Positions 1 through 5,852 are shown, counted from the stretch's first letter. The stretch: 6,646 nt of DNA from Patescibacteria group bacterium (GCA_029935375.1 JAOZKL010000046.1:1-6646); one strand, 5' to 3'. Notes: generated by a model not told the origin, from the letters alone. A program made the numbers and translations.

Positions 1-97
1 CATTTGATATTTTTCTAATTTTGTCAATATGGCTACTATAAATATGAAGAGGGTTTGTAAATTGACAGGAAAATCTTTTTGTGGTTTGGAAAATAGA

Positions 98-763
98 ATG
101 GCACGAAAAAAACTCCAAAAATTTGAAGAATTTAAAACCATGCAAAGATGCTATGACCCTTCTCAAGAAAGTTATAAAAATATGGCGGGAAAATGGCAAA
201 AAACTGTATTTAAAAATGACAATCCAATTGTACTAGAGTTAGCATGTGGATACGGCGAATACACTGTAGGACTAGCAGAAATATATCCAAATAAAAATTT
301 TATTGGAGTAGATATAAAAGCAGATAGAATGTGGAAAGGAGCTACTCTATCTACAGAAAAGAAGATAAACAACACTGCTTTTTTGAGAACACAAATCCAA
401 CAACTGGCAAACTTTTTCCAAGAAGGTGAAATAAGTGATATATGGATAACATTTGCAGATCCACAACCCAACAAAGAGAGAGCAAGATTAACATCAAAAA
501 GATTTTTAGATATTTATAAAAAAATATTGAAAAAAGATGGTACCGTACATTTAAAAACTGATAGCAGCATATTATTTGATTATACACTAAAAACCTTAAA
601 AAGCCGTAATGATATCAGAGATCTCAAACATACCAACGATTTGTATACATCAGTATTTGCCAATATACATCATGGAATCAAGACAAGATATGAAAAACAT
701 TTTACCAATCTTGGAGAAGTGATAAAATATCTACAATTCAGATTTAAACACACAAAAAAATAG
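98..763 (+). CDS. trmB: tRNA (guanine-N7-)-methyltransferase TrmB
   Basis: TrmB transfers a methyl group from S-adenosylmethionine to N7 of G46 in the tRNA variable loop. From the AUG at 98 the protein has 221 residues, normal for the short, Bacteroidetes-like form of the family, and begins MARKKLQKF as such members do. The SAM-binding motif is ELACGYGEYTVGLA (residues 47-60), the motif II acidic strand is VDIK (71-74), the family block ITFADPQPNK is at 118-127 (usual form FPDPWPK, so A and Q replacements), and HLKTD at 151-155 holds the conserved Thr-Asp. The frame is open further upstream, with AUGs at 29 and 44. I prefer 98 because the family starts there, GGA lies 7 nt before it, and a TATAAA that could be a -10 box sits at 37-42. 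With UGA read as Gly (5-7) the frame is open to the left edge. There is no UGA inside the gene; the stop is UAG. Identification is very secure, the start less so. Confidence 0.93.
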   Translation: MARKKLQKFEEFKTMQRCYDPSQESYKNMAGKWQKTVFKNDNPIVLELACGYGEYTVGLAEIYPNKNFIGVDIKADRMWKGATLSTEKKINNTAFLRTQIQQLANFFQEGEISDIWITFADPQPNKERARLTSKRFLDIYKKILKKDGTVHLKTDSSILFDYTLKTLKSRNDIRDLKHTNDLYTSVFANIHHGIKTRYEKHFTNLGEVIKYLQFRFKHTKK

Positions 764-775
764 GCATAAAGCCTA
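754..775 (-). terminator. Intrinsic terminator of tRNA-Lys, overlapping trmB stop
   Basis: On the minus strand TAGGC-TTTAT-GCCTA forms a 5-bp stem with a 5-nt loop (761-775) followed by seven U (760-754). It lies 17 nt past the 3' end of the tRNA gene. The plus-strand trmB stop codon (761-763) is part of the hairpin, so the convergent units share this DNA. On the plus strand the hairpin has no U-tract. Confidence 0.7.
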
Positions 776-792
776 AGTAAAAAATAATTTTG

Positions 793-867
793 TGGTGGAT
801 CGGGTGGGAATTGAACCCACGACCAGTGGCTTAAAAGGCCATTGCTCTACCCCTGAGCTACCGATCC
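793..867 (-). tRNA. tRNA-Lys (anticodon UUU)
   Basis: The 75-nt gene folds as a full cloverleaf on the minus strand. The acceptor stem is GGATCGG/CCGATCC with discriminator A and an encoded CCA. The D arm is GCTC/GAGC, the anticodon arm ATGGC-CTTTTAA-GCCAC, and the T arm GTGGG-TTCAATT-CCCAC. The anticodon loop CTTTTAA gives UUU, which reads the AAA/AAG lysine codons that dominate in this AT-rich DNA. The outermost anticodon-stem pair is an A·C mismatch, a minor oddity. A TTGACA box lies upstream and an intrinsic terminator downstream, so it is probably a single-gene transcript. Confidence 0.97.
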
Positions 868-876
868 GTATCAAAA

Positions 877-905
877 ACATTGAGTTATTTTTGCTATTTT
901 GTCAA
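877..905 (-). promoter_or_regulatory. Probable promoter of tRNA-Lys
   Basis: A perfect TTGACA (905-900) is followed after 17 nt by CAATGT (882-877), a poor -10 match at the right distance, 9 nt before the mature tRNA 5' end. The -35 box carries most of the evidence. Confidence 0.45.
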
Positions 906-937
906 GAGCTCTTTAACCTAATAACCAAAAAAAAACT

Positions 938-966
938 TTGACAAGATATGAAAACTATATTATACT
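938..966 (+). promoter_or_regulatory. Sigma70-type promoter of the YtxH-like gene
   Basis: TTGACA (938-943), a 17-bp spacer and TATACT (961-966) form a near-consensus housekeeping promoter. Transcription should start near 973, leaving a leader of about 27 nt before the AUG at 1000. That leader has no Shine-Dalgarno-like purine run. Confidence 0.85.
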
Positions 967-999
967 TTTGCCTGTATATAAAAAGCAAACTTATTAATT

Positions 1000-1398
1000 A
1001 TGTCATTTTTACCAAACAGTCTATTCGATAAATTGAATCAAGCAGAGTATTTTAAACAACAAAATCGTCGTAAAAACAAAGGTACTTTTGTATTTTCTGC
1101 AATTGCAGGATTGTTAGGAGGTGCGGTTGCATTGTTATTTTCTCCAAAATCTGGTAAAGAAAATCGTAAATATATTGTTAAGAAAAGCAAAGAAGTCGGA
1201 GATGAATTTGTAAAAACTGAAAACACCCTAGAGACAAAATTCAAATCATTTAAAGAAAAATTAGAAAAGAGATTTGATAGCTTCAAAGAAAATATAAAAG
1301 AAAAAGATTCAACAGAAGATAAAAAAGCTGAAGAAGTTGTAGAACTTAGTAAAAAAACTATAAAGAAACCAGTTGTAAAAAAAGTAGTAAAAAAATAA
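1000..1398 (+). CDS. YtxH-like membrane-anchored protein with basic coiled tail
   Basis: This is a 132-residue protein of the YtxH-like (gas-vesicle-like/stress) type. Residues 29-47 form one glycine-rich hydrophobic segment (FVFSAIAGLLGGAVALLF), followed by the family signature SPKSGKENRK (48-57). Residues 60-110 are highly charged, K/E-rich and predicted helical or coiled-coil, and the C-terminus is a lysine-rich tail with repeated KKxVVKK. Such proteins are anchored to or associated with the membrane and often linked to envelope stress, but the molecular role is unknown. The gene has its own strong promoter and terminator, so it is monocistronic and probably well expressed. The stop is UAA. 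There is no UGA codon, although the protein has six glycines. Family assignment is good; function is not predicted beyond that. Confidence 0.8.
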   Translation: MSFLPNSLFDKLNQAEYFKQQNRRKNKGTFVFSAIAGLLGGAVALLFSPKSGKENRKYIVKKSKEVGDEFVKTENTLETKFKSFKEKLEKRFDSFKENIKEKDSTEDKKAEEVVELSKKTIKKPVVKKVVKK

Positions 1399-1419
1399 GA
1401 CTTCAAAAGATAAAACCAT

Positions 1420-1446
1420 ACTCGTCATTTAATGGCGAGTTTATTT
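1420..1446 (+). terminator. Intrinsic terminator of the YtxH-like gene
   Basis: ACTCGTCA-TTTAA-TGGCGAGT forms an 8-bp stem (1420-1427 with 1433-1440, one T·G pair) followed by TTATTTAT. It begins 21 nt after the stop codon at 1396-1398. The T-tract is interrupted by A but is adequate. Confidence 0.7.
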
Positions 1447-1449
1447 ATG

Positions 1450-1481
1450 CAAAAAAAAACACAGCCTATTAGATTGCTATG
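1450..1481 (-). terminator. Intrinsic terminator of the minus-strand hypothetical gene
   Basis: On the minus strand CATAGC (1481-1476) pairs with GCTGTG (1465-1460) across a 10-nt loop, followed by nine U (1459-1451). It lies about 10 nt beyond the UAA of the gene at 1492..1776. This independently supports that UGA-rich frame as a real, transcribed gene. Confidence 0.65.
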
Positions 1482-1491
1482 TTATCACCAA

Positions 1492-1776
1492 TTAATGATC
1501 ATCTTTTTTACTCTCAGAATCTATAGTTCTAAGTATTCTCTCTGCATTTATTTGAGCCTCTTCACTGGTCCTTGTAGAAAAACCTTTTTTTGTAAAAACC
1601 TTTTCCGGAATCTTCACAACCTCGCTTTTTCAGATACCAAACACTTCTCAAATTTCTTCAATTTTGTTTTTCTTGAGAGCGTTTTTATCAACGCTTTGAC
1701 AGGTGTAGTGAATAACGCTTTTTCATTTTCAATCTTTATCTTTCATAAAGAATGTTCTAAAATCCCTAAAAGCCAT
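1492..1776 (-). CDS. Hypothetical protein; four UGA codons read as Gly
   Basis: Under the standard code this stretch looks empty. With UGA as sense it gives a continuous 94-residue protein from AUG (1776-1774) to UAA (1494-1492). In-frame UGA codons are at 1723-1725, 1729-1731, 1648-1650 and 1630-1632. Read as Gly they give KDKDGKGKS and EIGEVFGIGKSEV, natural loop contexts; Trp there would be odd. Only two other glycines exist, both GGT, so four of six Gly codons are UGA. The product is soluble and strongly charged (many K and E), with no membrane segment or signal peptide. A second AUG at 1746 is a possible start. No Shine-Dalgarno is visible. An intrinsic terminator follows directly. I do not recognise the family. 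If UGA were a stop here, only meaningless fragments would remain. Confidence 0.72.
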
Positions 1777-1842
1777 AATAAATACAGTTAAGATATAAAA
1801 AAAATATAAAAATCAGATACATACAAAAACACACTTTTTTGG

Positions 1843-1860
1843 TTTTTGCAAGGGCAAAAA
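1843..1860. repeat. Perfect 7-bp inverted repeat between two hypothetical genes
   Basis: TTTTTGC-AAGG-GCAAAAA is a perfect hairpin with a 4-nt loop, in the 123-nt gap between the genes at 1900..2091 and 1492..1776. It could act as a terminator or processing stem for the upstream minus-strand gene. However, its T run lies inside the stem rather than after it, so the role is uncertain. Confidence 0.4.
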
Positions 1861-1899
1861 AATAGTACAACATAAACTGATGTGCTAATTGATAAAGAA

Positions 1900-2091
1900 C
1901 TACTTCTTAAGCAGATTTTTTAATAATTTTTTAATAAATCATCTATCTGATTTTGAAAAGCGTATCTCTCAAGTTTTTCTCAACTCTTTCTCAATATCAC
2001 TCCTTGCTTGATCTTCTGCTAATTTTTCAGAATCTACATCTACTACAGTAGAAGATGTTGTGTCGGGGTCAGATCATGGAACAGTTCTCAT
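1900..2091 (-). CDS. Small hypothetical protein; three UGA codons read as Gly
   Basis: With UGA as Gly this is a 63-residue protein from AUG (2091-2089) to UAG (1902-1900). UGA codons lie at 2074-2076, 1969-1971 and 1939-1941 and give VPGSDPDT, RKTGEIRF and SDRGFIKK; all three glycines of the protein are UGA. The N-terminal third is rich in S, T and D and looks disordered. The middle is a charged helix, and the C-terminus is basic and amphipathic (FIKKLLKNLLKK). An in-frame UAA at 2124-2122 limits the upstream extent, so the AUG at 2091 is the first possible start. It follows rarA by 90 nt on the same strand and may be cotranscribed; a weak GGTT/AACC hairpin with a broken U-tract lies in the gap. 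No family recognised. Confidence 0.62.
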
Positions 2092-2181
2092 TGTGATAGT
2101 TTGTAACAAAATAAAAATAGGTTAAAAAACCAGATTAAAATAGAAGCATGTTTTCTAAGTTTTCACAAGAACCACAAAGTA

Positions 2182-3366
2182 CTACTTAAAATATTTTTTA
2201 TACTTCAGCTCATCCGGCAAACATTGCTGTCCTGACTTTCCTCCTTCTACATCATGATCATACTTGTAACCCTTCCCATAACCCATCTCTTTCATAAGCT
2301 TTGTGGTTGGGTTGCGAAAATGTAATGGAACTTCCAAATTACCATATTTCTGCACATCTGACATAGCAGACTCGTATGCTATATATGCACTATTATCTTT
2401 TGGGGCTAGTGAAAGGTACTGAGCTAACTGTGCAAGCGCAACGCCACATTCTGGCATTCCCAGTTTGTGACAAGTATCGTAAACGTTGTTTGCAATTAAC
2501 AAAGCTGTTGGTGAAGAATTACCAATATCCTCTGATGCAAATCTGAGCAATCTACGAGCTATATACAACGGATCTTCGCCCCCATCCAGCATTCTACATA
2601 TCCAATATACTGCAGCTGATGGATTGGATGATCTCATACTTTTGTGAACTGCTGATATAAGATTATAGTGCTCATCACCTTTTTTGTCATAGCGCAGAAC
2701 TTTTTGTACAGATTTTTCTATAACTGCTTTTGTGATATTTCCATCAGAAATATTATATGAAACCTCCAAAGAGTTAATTGCAAATCTCATATCACCATTA
2801 GACAACTCAGCAAGGAGCTGCATGGCTTCTTTTGTTTTTTTTGTAAGCTTACCGCTCAACTTTTTTAATCCAGATTGCAAAGCAACTATCAAATCTGCGT
2901 CTGTATGTGGCTTGAAAGTAAATACACGAGAACGTGAAATTAGAGCAGAAATAACTGTAAAGCTGGGATTTTCTGTAGTTGCGCCTATTAGAGTTATCTG
3001 ACCACTCTCTATAAAAGGCAAAAGCGCATCTTGTTGAGATTTACTCCAACGATGAATTTCATCTATAAATAAGATAGTGTGTTGATCAAAGTTTTCATTA
3101 ACCTTGGACTGCTCTAAGACCTCTCGCAGTTTACTTTTACCATCCATTACAGCAGAAAACTGATAAAACTCTGACTGTGTTGCATTGGCAATTATTTTGG
3201 CCAAAGTTGTCTTGCCACTTGCTGGAGGTCCCCAAAAAATCATACTCGGAATACTATCCCTCTCTATCATTTTCCTAATAGGTCCACTCTTACCAACTAA
3301 ATGATCTTGTCCAATAAACCCATTCAAATCATTTGGACGCAAAGTATCTGCAAGAGGTTGTTTCAT
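2182..3366 (-). CDS. rarA: Replication-associated recombination protein RarA (MgsA), AAA+ ATPase
   Basis: RarA is a clamp-loader-like AAA+ ATPase that acts at stalled replication forks with single-strand DNA and SSB. From the AUG at 3366 the protein has 394 residues and is complete. Walker A is GPPASGKT (46-53; most relatives have GPPGTGKT). Walker B is ILFIDEIHR (98-106). The sensor 1 region is GATTENPSF (128-136), SRSRV with the arginine-finger region is at 144-148, and the sensor 2 region is GDMRFAIN (191-198). The C-terminal tetramerisation part carries FASEDIGN (276-283) and GYGKGYKYDHD (362-372), both family hallmarks. A GUG at 3384 would add six residues unlike the family N-terminus and would lie upstream of the predicted transcription start, so 3366 is preferred. 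The stop is UAG. No UGA codon occurs despite many glycines. The gene appears to be transcribed from its own promoter. Confidence 0.97.
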   Translation of the reverse strand: MKQPLADTLRPNDLNGFIGQDHLVGKSGPIRKMIERDSIPSMIFWGPPASGKTTLAKIIANATQSEFYQFSAVMDGKSKLREVLEQSKVNENFDQHTILFIDEIHRWSKSQQDALLPFIESGQITLIGATTENPSFTVISALISRSRVFTFKPHTDADLIVALQSGLKKLSGKLTKKTKEAMQLLAELSNGDMRFAINSLEVSYNISDGNITKAVIEKSVQKVLRYDKKGDEHYNLISAVHKSMRSSNPSAAVYWICRMLDGGEDPLYIARRLLRFASEDIGNSSPTALLIANNVYDTCHKLGMPECGVALAQLAQYLSLAPKDNSAYIAYESAMSDVQKYGNLEVPLHFRNPTTKLMKEMGYGKGYKYDHDVEGGKSGQQCLPDELKYKKYFK

Positions 3367-3374
3367 ATCAAAAT

Positions 3375-3403
3375 AGTAAAACACTTTTTTGAGTATATGT
3401 CAA
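3375..3403 (-). promoter_or_regulatory. Promoter of rarA, near-leaderless
   Basis: TTGACA (3403-3398), a 17-bp spacer and TTTACT (3380-3375) are followed only 8 nt later by the rarA AUG. Transcription would then start within one or two bases of the AUG, giving a leaderless or near-leaderless mRNA. The -35 box begins 4 nt after the tandem UAA UAA that closes the upstream lectin fragment. Confidence 0.65.
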
Positions 3404-3410
3404 AAGATTA

Positions 3411-4694
3411 TTACTTTATCTTATTCACTATAGCAGCTAGCAAATCTGTTACTTTTTCGAACAGATTGATACTATCGAATGGATTCGTTGTTAGCATTGA
3501 TACCAACCCATCAAATATATCTTTGATTGCATCTCCTGCACCCTCTATCATACCTATTGCAAACTGTTTTATCCAGTCTATCAATTCCCATATTATCTCA
3601 AAGGCTCCTGCAAAGTTTATTGGGGCACATATCTCTATACTCCATATATCTCTACATACTATCAATTCATCTATAGCACGCTCTACTACACTTGCTATTT
3701 TCTTTGTATCCCCACCTATTGCATCGAATGAGGCTGCAAATGATGCTTGGATATCAATGTCTGATTTCTCTAGTGTTTCTTCATCTAGTTCGTAGTCTGT
3801 GGATAGTATCTCTGCAGTTGTTACAAAGGCTTCGGGGTCAGGATCTTCTGGGTCAGGGTCTGGGTCTGTTGTTCCAGATCCTCCACCACCATCTCCACCT
3901 GATTCAGAGGTTGTTCTCTCTACTCCTGGTTGGTGTATTATCCACTGTTGGTGTGTGTCTGATGCATTACACTGATATATTGTTACATTTCCTTTTGTTG
4001 CTGCTGTTGTACTAGATGATGGTCTTCCTCCTGGTACTCTGTATAGACAATAGTTTGGATCATGCCCAGATGCTATTGTTCCGTTGTCGTTGAATATCCA
4101 TTGTTGGTTAGTTGCATTGTTACAATCATACAAAGCTACATTACCATTGTTGGTGTAGTTGTAACCTATTACATCCAAACATTTATCCTTTAGTTGTACT
4201 TGCCCATCATTTGTTATATGGAACTTTTGGTCTATGTCTGTTGCTGTCTTATCCCATACCGTTATATTTGTAGAATCATAGTAAAGATTCAATGAATAGT
4301 TTGTATCCTTAGAGTCTATATGATATGTCGTTCTTGGCTCTACCTTTTCAATAGTTGTTTGGTAAGTTTGCCATTGTTGAGTGGAGGTATTGTTAGTACA
4401 AGATCTTAGCTCTATTTTATTGTATGCAGTTCCTAGGTAACTGTAGCTTCCAACTCTCGTCATACACATGTTTGGATCACTTTGAGAGGCTATTTGGTTG
4501 TTAGTGTAAAACAACCATTTGTGTTCTGCGCCTGTAGAACACGCTCCCGCCTTTACCAGGCTTCCACTTTTGTATAGACATTTACCCCTTACCTCTATTT
4601 GGTTGTTTGGGTTGTAATAGAATCTTTGGTCATCGTCAGAGGAGGAGTATTTTGTCTTTAATCCCCAATAAGCAAGACCGCAGTATTCATCTCC
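3411..4694 (-). CDS. N-terminally truncated ricin-type lectin / polymorphic-toxin body fragment
   Basis: The frame is open from a UAA at 4697-4695 to UAA at 3413-3411 (427 codons) but has no AUG or GUG near its beginning; the first conventional alternative start, UUG at 4514, falls inside a lectin repeat. Counting from 4694, Q-x-W/F repeats of ricin-B beta-trefoils are QRF 23, HKW 58, QQW 106, QKF 156, QQW 197 and QQW 249. That makes two trefoils of three repeats, with the N-terminal strand of the first cut off. A Gly/Ser then Asp-Pro-rich linker follows (about 256-288), then an acidic helical region and a hydrophobic amphipathic end. Trefoils of this kind bind carbohydrate, so the intact protein probably attached to cell surfaces. 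The open frame overlaps the end of the preceding gene (4658..5146) out of frame. I read it as a displaced or duplicated piece of a large surface toxin and probably a pseudogene, though UUG use or coupling cannot be excluded. Confidence 0.7.
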   Translation of the reverse strand, partial: GDEYCGLAYWGLKTKYSSSDDDQRFYYNPNNQIEVRGKCLYKSGSLVKAGACSTGAEHKWLFYTNNQIASQSDPNMCMTRVGSYSYLGTAYNKIELRSCTNNTSTQQWQTYQTTIEKVEPRTTYHIDSKDTNYSLNLYYDSTNITVWDKTATDIDQKFHITNDGQVQLKDKCLDVIGYNYTNNGNVALYDCNNATNQQWIFNDNGTIASGHDPNYCLYRVPGGRPSSSTTAATKGNVTIYQCNASDTHQQWIIHQPGVERTTSESGGDGGGGSGTTDPDPDPEDPDPEAFVTTAEILSTDYELDEETLEKSDIDIQASFAASFDAIGGDTKKIASVVERAIDELIVCRDIWSIEICAPINFAGAFEIIWELIDWIKQFAIGMIEGAGDAIKDIFDGLVSMLTTNPFDSINLFEKVTDLLAAIVNKIK

Positions 4695-5146
4695 TTAGCT
4701 CTTTCAAAGCTTTTAAGCATATCTTCAAACAAGCATAATACATCTTTCTTTGTAAGAATATTAGAATCGCCACCAATAACATATTCTTTTTTTGTTTTTA
4801 CACTATCAGGAGTATCGTACTTATAAAAACTATCATCATTACTAGTTAGAATAATCGGAAACATCGAATCTTCTAAAATAGAGTCAAAGTTTAAAAGCAG
4901 CTTTTTCATACCACTAATGGAATATAAAAGATCTTTATTTTTAACTAAAACACGAGCGTATCTATCAGGTATAAAACCAAATAAGTTTGCAAAAATCTTT
5001 TTCAAAGGATCTTTTTCAAAAAATTTAACAACTAAATCAGTATGTATTTGAGGACAATTATAGCAATCAATCTTTACTTTATCTGATTTATAATATTCAG
5101 ATACACTCCCAAGGTCTTTATTTGGAATACATATTGCTATAGGCAT
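4658..5146 (-). CDS. Candidate immunity protein 2 (hypothetical)
   Basis: This 162-residue protein has no family I recognise. It starts with AUG 6 nt after the stop of the second toxin tip, the position and spacing expected of a cognate immunity gene; that is the only basis for the name. It has no signal peptide or membrane segment, so it should be cytosolic, where an immunity protein to an RNase-like toxin would act. Visible points are an N-terminal strand (MPIAICIP), two close cysteines in DCYNCP (residues 27-32), a hydrophobic aromatic stretch (FANLFGFIP) and a helical C-terminus (CLFEDMLKSFERAKEM). No Shine-Dalgarno precedes it; the bases before the AUG are all A/T. The stop is UAA, and the AUG-less lectin frame begins on its last codons in another frame. 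It could instead be an unrelated passenger gene. Confidence 0.62.
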   Translation of the reverse strand: MPIAICIPNKDLGSVSEYYKSDKVKIDCYNCPQIHTDLVVKFFEKDPLKKIFANLFGFIPDRYARVLVKNKDLLYSISGMKKLLLNFDSILEDSMFPIILTSNDDSFYKYDTPDSVKTKKEYVIGGDSNILTKKDVLCLFEDMLKSFERAKEMNTAVLLIGD

Positions 5147-5152
5147 ATATTT

Positions 5153-5575
5153 TTAATTTAAATTTGCAGACGGATTCTTTTTCGGATAAAAAGAAACAAC
5201 ATCACCATTACTATCAAGTATAATCTTTAAATACTTACAATCAGTGTTACCCTCCTTACCAACAACACGACCCATATCAACTTCAATAATCGACCTATTA
5301 ACCTCAGAGTTGTATCCATGCTTCATAGCTGGAGAGTTAATTGCCTCACTAGCAAGGTCTTTAATATCTTGGTCAGAAGCAGATTCAAGAAACAGGCTTT
5401 TGCCAGAAGTTGAGTCGGATCTATGATCCTCGAAAACATGATCCCAGTTCCCATTCCCATTGTATTTGCCGATAATTCTCAAACTATCCAAAGAAGATTT
5501 AGGCAAACATTTAGAAGATATGCTAGAAGTAGTTGCAGACGATACTGAAATTATTGGATAGCACCTATCTTTCAA
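5153..5575 (-). CDS. Orphan toxin C-terminal tip (candidate RNase), no AUG
   Basis: The open frame starts right after an in-frame UAG (5584-5582) and runs to UAA (5155-5153). No AUG exists near the beginning; UUG at 5575 is the only usual start, giving 140 residues. Residues 5-23 carry a C-x-P-x-I-x-V...C motif with 17 residues between the cysteines, the same spacing as in the toxin at 5860..6645. A compact domain of about 100 residues follows: GNWDHVFEDHR (42-52, His46, His51, Arg52), a helix, and strands ending in YLKIILDSNGDVVSFYPK (115-132). The pattern of early His, two strands and a terminal YP resembles RelE/EndoU/colicin-E5/D-like (BECR) nuclease toxins; this is a visual judgement. 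It overlaps the end of the preceding immunity gene by about 11 nt. Probably silent unless recombined onto a full toxin body or translated by coupling. Confidence 0.6.
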   Translation of the reverse strand: MKDRCYPIISVSSATTSSISSKCLPKSSLDSLRIIGKYNGNGNWDHVFEDHRSDSTSGKSLFLESASDQDIKDLASEAINSPAMKHGYNSEVNRSIIEVDMGRVVGKEGNTDCKYLKIILDSNGDVVSFYPKKNPSANLN

Positions 5576-5852
5576 CTTTATCTATAATCTCTTGTAATTC
5601 ACTCAGGTCGCGACCCGTAACTATTGAATATTCCCAAGAGTTTTTAGGTAGTAACCACTCTTTTAATGCACAGACAATATCATCTATATGTTTAATATCG
5701 AAGAACTCAAAATCATTTCGCTCGGCAACCCACTCATATGACATTTTCTGTAAATAAACAGGTGTTTTTATATTCGAATGTGTTGCAAATAAATGAATTA
5801 TTGCAAATACAATTATCTCCTTATCTTTATGACTAATAACTTCCTTACACAT
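5565..5852 (-). CDS. Candidate immunity protein 1 (hypothetical)
   Basis: This 95-residue protein starts with AUG 7 nt after the stop of the full toxin C-terminus and ends with UAG. Position suggests it neutralises that toxin; the sequence itself is not one I recognise. It is predicted mostly helical: a hydrophobic N-terminal helix (EIIVFAIIHLFA, too short and charged around to call a membrane span), an aromatic and acidic middle (YEWVAERNDFEFFDIKHIDD) and a C-terminal helix (ELQEIIDKVER). The acidic patch is what one expects for binding a basic RNase domain. In-frame UAA at 5867-5865 rules out an upstream start. There is no Shine-Dalgarno, so translational coupling to the toxin is likely. 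Its 3' end overlaps the orphan tip frame. Confidence 0.65.
   Translation of the reverse strand: MCKEVISHKDKEIIVFAIIHLFATHSNIKTPVYLQKMSYEWVAERNDFEFFDIKHIDDIVCALKEWLLPKNSWEYSIVTGRDLSELQEIIDKVER

Noticed and set aside
29..97. N-terminal extension of TrmB from the AUG at 29
   Set aside because: The 23 extra residues do not resemble family members, which start at MxRKKLxKF, and no ribosome binding site precedes 29; kept only as an alternative start.
1432..1791. Plus-strand open frame of 119 codons rich in Phe, Leu and Ser
   Set aside because: It overlaps the terminators at 1420-1481 and is antisense to the UGA-containing minus-strand gene, whose K/E/D codons create the Phe/Leu/Ser bias. It has no promoter or ribosome binding site.
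1492..2091. UGA read as tryptophan (code 4) instead of glycine
   Set aside because: It would give KDWKWKS and IWKSEV in charged loops of small proteins, and Trp in trmB and rarA is written UGG throughout, unlike genomes that use UGA for Trp.
3836..3900. Short GT/GGGTCTG repeats as a tandem-repeat or regulatory element
   Set aside because: They are explained by codons for the Asp-Pro and Gly-rich linker of the lectin fragment.
3692..4015. Plus-strand leucine-rich open frame that looks like a membrane protein
   Set aside because: It is the antisense of the lectin fragment; Gln/Asn/Thr-rich repeats on the minus strand produce Leu-rich nonsense in this frame.
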